Positions 59,200 to 64,000 of a stretch of DNA of 64,000 nucleotides are shown one piece after another. The notes beneath the pieces were generated by a model. The model worked only from the letters and a program-made list of their open reading frames with translations, was not told the DNA's origin and ran no database searches. The stretch is from Gnetum montanum. Taxonomy: Eukaryota > Streptophyta > Gnetopsida > Gnetales > Gnetaceae. The translations under genes were made by a program, and so were the position numbers. Numbering within the stretch: the stretch's first letter is position 1; every line of letters begins with the position of its first letter. The stretch is taken from contig MNCI01038012.1 in the NCBI GenBank assembly GCA_015680685.1, positions 1 through 64,000 on the forward strand. The letters run 5' to 3'.

Positions 59200-60163
59200 A
59201 GGAATGAGAATAAATGTTGCAACATACAATGTGCTTACACGATTCCTAGCCAATGAAAGATAACATTTGCTATGTTCATTTTTGACCTTGGATTGGCATG
59301 AGTACCAATACCTATGCATCCTACCAAAATTACAAGATTTGAATGCTGATGTCTTGTACCAAGAAAAAGTGTTGTCATGAGAATTCTTATCTCGATTTCA
59401 ACCCAATTTGAAAAAATTAAAATATAAAGGTATTTATAAGCAAAGTGTTTCTAGGGTAGTTCTTCTTTCAAGTCATAATAATTAGCCTATTACACCAATC
59501 ACAACATGGATAGTTATGCAATCTTTTTTTGTTGAGAAAGAAATCAAGCTCAAATTGATATAAAGATTTCAATGGAGATTAGAAGATATGATTTTTAAAA
59601 TTCAAAGACTTAAAGTCATGGAAAAGAAAGAACAAGCAAGATTTTGCAAGAGACCATACCTTTGGAATTGGTATTCAAATGATAGTCATTAGAAAGATGT
59701 GCATGTGTGATCAACACACATTTAATTGCAAAATTAATGTCTATATGTTAGACTTTTTCAAGGGACCTACATGCTTAACCAAATTGAGGAAAGGTTGAAG
59801 AATAAGTTATTTCTTATCCATAGCAATCTTAATCTAGTGTTATTTATGATCTAAAAAGACTTAAATGCAAAATTTAGAAGTAGTATTTATCAATTCTTAA
59901 AATATGGATGTGTAATAAATCTTGTGAAAGAGGAAACCAATTTGAAAAGGATGTTCTCATTAATTCAACATGCATTTCCATTAGCTAATGCATATTTTTC
60001 TTAGGTTGTATTTTTAACAAACAAGTCAAATCCTAAAATTCAAGAATAGATGATGTTAATGAATAGTACTCATCATAAACCACAATTCACTAATTATGCT
60101 ACCATGACTAATAAAGATGGATTAACATCATTCTTCATCAAGATTCTAGACTATGTATGCTAC
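59200..60163 (+). pseudogene. CCR4-like pseudogene, second copy, truncated
   Basis: Diverged counterpart of 44,590-45,560. It keeps VATYNVL, LTLDWHEYQYLCILP, KFGSS-like and QFTNYA segments but has lost more frame (VLYQEKV at the catalytic Glu site). It stops at 60,163 inside the motif I-L-D-Y-V-C-Y, where a gypsy LTR has inserted. Confidence 0.7.
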
Positions 60164-61000
60164 TGATGAGAGAGGTTACTTTAGTGGTTTATTCTAATTA
60201 TTAGAGTAGTTACTCTTGCGGTTTATTCTAATTATTAGAGCAGTTACTCTAGTAGTTAATTCTAATTATTAGAGCAGTTACCCTAGCAATTTATTCTAAT
60301 TATTAGAGTAGTAACTCTAGTGTTTTGAAAGTTAGAGTATTTTCCAAGTGCTCGTAGCAAGAGGTCTAAGTGTGGATGGATCTTTATTCGAGCATTTTGT
60401 ACCTAAGCACATCTTATGTATGGCAATAAAGATGAGCTCTTTGATTTATCCTTGCATCACTTGAGATTTGTTTTCTTACACATATCTTTTATTTTATTTT
60501 CTTATGCATTTATTTTATTTTATTTTATTTTATGCACTTTACATTTCTATTATTAGCACAAAAATTCATTTTGATCAATTAAGAAAATCGTTAAATTACA
60601 CAAGCACAACCACTTCGAGCATGCGAGTAACGCTTGGTAACAGTAACAATTAGTGTTTGGTAATCCCAGTAGTGTTGCACTAGTTCAAGATGTGTACGGC
60701 AAGTGGGAATAGATGTTGGTGTTAGGATTAGTTAGAACTTAGTTAATGAGTAGTTAAGTTAAATTAGTATGAGTGCAAGACATAGAAAAATAAAAGCTAT
60801 AAAAATTATATACGTCAAGCTTACTTAGTCCACAAGGGTGCATAAGCTGACATATAGGAAAGCTTGGGAAGATAATAATCAAACAATCCATCCTTGTTCG
60901 ACAAGGGTGCATAAGCACTTAGTCCTTGGAATTTGACTGGATTGTGCATGAAATGCTTGTATTTGTATGGTTGAGCATAGGGGTACGTCATCTCTCATCA
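60164..61000 (+). mobile_element. 5' LTR of Athila-like gypsy element
   Basis: The 837-base LTR starts TGATGAGAGA and ends TCTCTCATCA, a perfect 10-base inverted terminus, and is followed directly by a primer binding site. It interrupts the CCR4-like pseudogene copy 2. AATAAA occurs at about 60,425. Its 3' half is related to the LTR pieces at 33,260-33,696 and 22,051-22,407. Confidence 0.9.
60175..60322 (+). repeat. 34-base minisatellite in LTR U3
   Basis: Four full units of 34 bases plus a partial fifth. Each contains TTCTAATTATTAGAG, in which TCTAAT and ATTAGA are inverted around one base, followed by GTTACTCTAG. Not present in the related LTR pieces at 22,051 and 33,260, which cover only the other half. 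Confidence 0.85.
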
Positions 61001-61001
61001 T

Positions 61002-61020
61002 TGGTGTCGTTGTCGGGGAC
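61002..61020 (+). other. Primer binding site (tRNA-Asp type)
   Basis: TGGTGTCGTTGTCGGGGAC starts two bases after the LTR end. It differs at two positions from the tRNA-Asp-complementary site common in Athila/Tat elements. Confidence 0.8.
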
Positions 61021-61138
61021 TTAGTTGTTTGTGAGCTAACTAGAACATAGGAAATCATTCACATCATTGGAACGAACCCTTAGGATTGGTTGAGAAAATA
61101 ATAAACAACAATACATTGTACACTGAATAGACAAATAT

Positions 61139-63060
61139 GTCTCCTTCTTCGTACAAAATCATCTCACCACCTAGGTCTAAAATAGGAAATAGTCAGCTAC
61201 ATAATACACATGAGATTGATCCACCAGTCCCTCAAAAAGTTTGAGTGGTATATATTCATCCCGATGAGTATATACTAGACTTCACCTTTATCCTCCATCA
61301 AGATGAACAATTGTGTTGGTTAGACTTAGAAGGTTACATAGTGTTACCTCCCGATCATTCAGTCCCAAGCATGCTTCTTTATGCTCTCATACGAATTGAC
61401 ATGCTGCACTTACATGCAGAATACGTTGTGCAAGACCATGACTTAAGAGAATACCATCCCATAGAGGCATAACATCAAAGGGACTTGCAACAGGAGAGAC
61501 ATCATAAGTCTTTGAAGGGTATGTGGTCCTAGGATGCCCCACATGTCTTAAGTGAAAATGAGGGTAGTGAACCTACCTTAGGTAGTTTCCCACATAATGA
61601 TGTTCCTCCCCTTGAATTTGGTCAAGGGATCATGTATTAGAACCTTAATTCCACTATTCATAACCCAGGTTATGATACCCACGAGCACAAAGGGTTCAAA
61701 AAAGCGACACAAACTCATGATAAAGGTGGACATTCTAATCGTAATCAAGATCGGGGCCAAGACCGTAGAAGAGAAGGTAGTAGACATCATCATGGTGATG
61801 GTTCTCCTTCTTATTTACCTTCATCATTTCCTTCACCCTCTCCTTAAATATCTAGACATGGTCATAAAGAAAAATACCATGGGGATAATGGTAGGAAAAG
61901 TGGAAGTTCTAGATGATGAAATAGCTAGGAAAGAGGATGAGGACACTCTAGAGAGTCATGACATAGAAGAAGGGAGAGTAGGGAACAATGTAGGCATCAT
62001 AGACACCATGGATGAGATGATCACAATGAACCCCTACTCGCTACTCGAAGTATGTTGGACATAAATAAGAATGTTAGAATTCCAACAAGGCACTAGAAAA
62101 ATAGTAGGATCAAGAGATTAGATATGAATAATATCCCACAATTTGAAGGAGGATACAACACTGATCCTTAGAATCACTGACAAGCATTCCATGATGCATG
62201 TTCCTTAGAAAATATAAAGAAAAAATGGCAAAAACTTAAGTTGTTTCCATGGACACTAGTTAAAGAAGAAAAATGTTGGTACCAATCTTTAGAACCGAAA
62301 TCCATTCATAGGTGGATTACTATGTTAGAACTATTTAATGACAAGTACCAAATGTACTCCCAAGTGTCTAACTTGCAAAAGAAAATCCAAGGCTGGAAAC
62401 AAGGAGGACATGAACCCTTGGTTGTTGCCATGGGTCGATACTATGCACTGTTACATCATTAGCCTGGCCATGGTTATTGACAAATGGATCAACTACACCA
62501 TCTTATGGATGGGCTTAGGAATGAAATGAGAAGAAACCTTGGGGACTTATACCCAAGAGAGACTATTCGAGCTTAGGTGCCATCAAATTCAAAGACTATT
62601 GGGGCAAGTTGCTAAGGAAGAAGGTGAGCTATGCAAAAGAGAAAGTGCAGAAGAGTATAACTGAGATCCTTCTCTCTGGAAGAGGGGAGTAAGATTTTGT
62701 GAGGATGAAGAAGAGTCATGACTCGAAGAGATGGTGCATAGGAAAACTTTGCCTATCCAAAATATGACATTAGAAGTTTTGGCAAAGGTTGACCAAATGT
62801 GGGATTCCATAGACAATAGATTTCAAATTATTCTTAAAATAGTAGAGTCTAGAGAGCAAGGTAGTGAGAAAAGAAAAAAGAAAGAGGATGAACATGCACA
62901 TAGCAAGGGTAAGGGCAAAGTTACCATCATTGAAGAGGTTGTGGATTTGGAAATAGACAATGATAGTGGATGTGAGATATGTCAATATGACCATCCTAAG
63001 GGATGTTGCTCTGTAATCTCACATCTACAAGAGTTTGGAGTGTATGCACTCAACCCATGA
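61139..63060 (+). pseudogene. Degenerate gag of Athila-like element
   Basis: Starts near ATG 61,139 and continues in changing frames. NNIPQFEGGYNTDP (about 62,128), QAFHDACSLENI, LFPWTLVKEE, MLELFNDKYQ, and GHEPLVVAMGRYYALLHH give the capsid domain. A zinc knuckle CEICQYDHPKGCC lies at about 62,971-63,009, in the CX2CX3HX4C form of Athila gags. The RDRR/HHHGDGS-rich segment at 61,740-61,840 is basic and His-rich. Stops (for example 62,170, 62,461 and 62,574) show decay. Confidence 0.75.
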
Positions 63061-63399
63061 TTAAACAAAAGGCAAACACCTCTAAGGTTACCTTACCCCC
63101 AAGGTAACTCAAGATAGTTCCACTAGCCCTTAATGTATTATCCAAGTGGAACTCTACCACAAATAATTGAGCAATATCAACAATGGAAACACCCACAATC
63201 ATGGGGAATGCCACCACCAAGGCAATAGTATCCTTACCGGTAACCTAACTCATATGGATATTACATGTAGTAGCCAATCTTCCCATGTGGCTTTACTAGT
63301 CACATCACTCCTCAAACTTGCGACCAAGCCCACGAGTATTATGGGACTCCCTTTTCTAGGGTTGATATTCTACAAGAATATCATCCTTCTCATCTAGTT

Positions 63400-63790
63400 A
63401 CATCACTTCTACCAATATCTCCACTACCACCTACTCCAGTAATGCAGGGTCATATCGAGCTAACTTCCTAGTGATTCAGATAAATGACGGTAAGGGAGAC
63501 TTCCCAATCATAATAGGAAGAGCATGGCTAAGCACCATCAATGCACACCTAGGAATCTATGATCTTTACCTAGAAATATTAGAAGAAAATACATTCAAAA
63601 AGATCGAGAAGAAGAAAGTTTCATGCATTGCATACCATGACACAGGGTGTAATTGCATGCAAAGATCATGGTTTATGCAAAGTTTAGCATTTCCTGCTTG
63701 CAATCAGTGTGTAGAAGTGATTAACATAAAAAATATGCTTGTATGTAGTAGTCCCACTATAAGAAGACACCTAGTGGCTAACAGTTGATC
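63400..63790 (+). pseudogene. Protease-like segment of Athila-like element
   Basis: GKGDFPIIIGRAWLSTINAH (about 63,490-63,549) matches the region after the active site in gypsy aspartic proteases (usually D-x-P-I-I-L-G-R-P-W-L). The DSG or DTG active site upstream was not found. The open frame ends at 63,788 and the window ends before RT. Confidence 0.55.
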
Positions 63791-64000
63791 AAGAAAGCAG
63801 TTCACTCATATGCATGAAACCAACTGAGGGTATGACTTGTGCTTACATCGATAGCATAGATGCATTAGAGTAAGTCCACCACCAACTTTCAAGTCTTAAC
63901 CTTGAAACTATCAACTGGGGGAAGTTGAAAATACTTGAGAAATTTAAGGAAGAGCCTCAAGCTGGAAGCATTTCCCACAGGTATGGAATACACATTCCTT

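Larger units (their letters stand above)
52805..60163 (+). repeat. Direct segmental duplication, copy 2
   Basis: Diverged direct copy of 37,690-45,560. It begins after an N at 52,804 and is cut at 60,163 by the LTR of a gypsy element. It lacks the 574-base solo LTR present at 43,818-44,391 in copy 1, which shows that insertion came after the duplication. Together the copies flank the metacaspase-bearing island. Confidence 0.85.

Noticed and set aside
60175-60322. CRISPR-like array
   Set aside because: Direct repeats without unique spacers inside a plant LTR; it is a minisatellite.

Overview
The window is nuclear DNA of a seed plant with a large, AT-rich, repeat-filled genome. Evidence: Ty3/gypsy elements with two RNase H domains, Ty1/copia fragments, tRNA-Asp-type primer binding sites, GT-AG introns and a plant-type metacaspase. 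A gymnosperm is a plausible guess, but nothing seen proves it. Most of the DNA is decayed retroelement. The one gene with an intact, spliceable frame is a small metacaspase-like gene at 49,097-50,495 (minus).

Layout. (1) Positions 1-16,545 and 24,754-41,656 form a giant inverted repeat with arms of about 16.5 and 16.9 kb and an 8.2 kb spacer. The arms are a few percent diverged and carry private indels, so they look like a real and not very recent palindrome. From outside inward each arm holds: a ~0.7 kb element with terminal inverted repeats; a copia gag/protease fragment; a ~0.87 kb LTR; a chimeric gag-bearing gypsy element; a short hairpin; a ~1.15 kb LTR; a Tat-like gypsy pol (RT, two RNases H, integrase) followed by an array of repeats reading xDxKLA; and, divergent from pol, the start of an intron-containing pseudogene with an FCP1/HAD-phosphatase-like region. 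(2) The spacer holds a second, related element: an integrase with its catalytic triad kept, an xDxKLA array, a polypurine tract and a probable 2.8 kb LTR. It also holds the 3' exons of the FCP1-like pseudogene and a fragment of another LTR. (3) From 41,657 the right arm's outer sequence continues without a partner in the window. The stretch 37,690-45,560 is repeated directly at 52,805-60,163, at clearly greater divergence. Both copies carry a decayed, intronless pseudogene of a CCR4-type deadenylase. The first copy has gained a solo LTR; the second is cut by a gypsy element starting at 60,164. (4) Between the direct copies lies a 7 kb island (45,700-52,700) with the metacaspase-like gene, its TATA box and repeats upstream. 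(5) From 60,164 to the window end is the 5' part of a gypsy element: LTR, primer binding site, degenerate gag and the start of a protease-like region.

Order of events, as inferred: direct duplication of the copia/CCR4 block first; retroelement nesting and formation of the inverted repeat later; then private deletions in each arm, the solo LTR insertion and the element at 60,164. The metacaspase-like gene has lost both catalytic residues and the inter-domain linker while keeping splice sites and frame. It is the best candidate for undescribed biology here, together with the frame-keeping xDxKLA arrays downstream of integrase.
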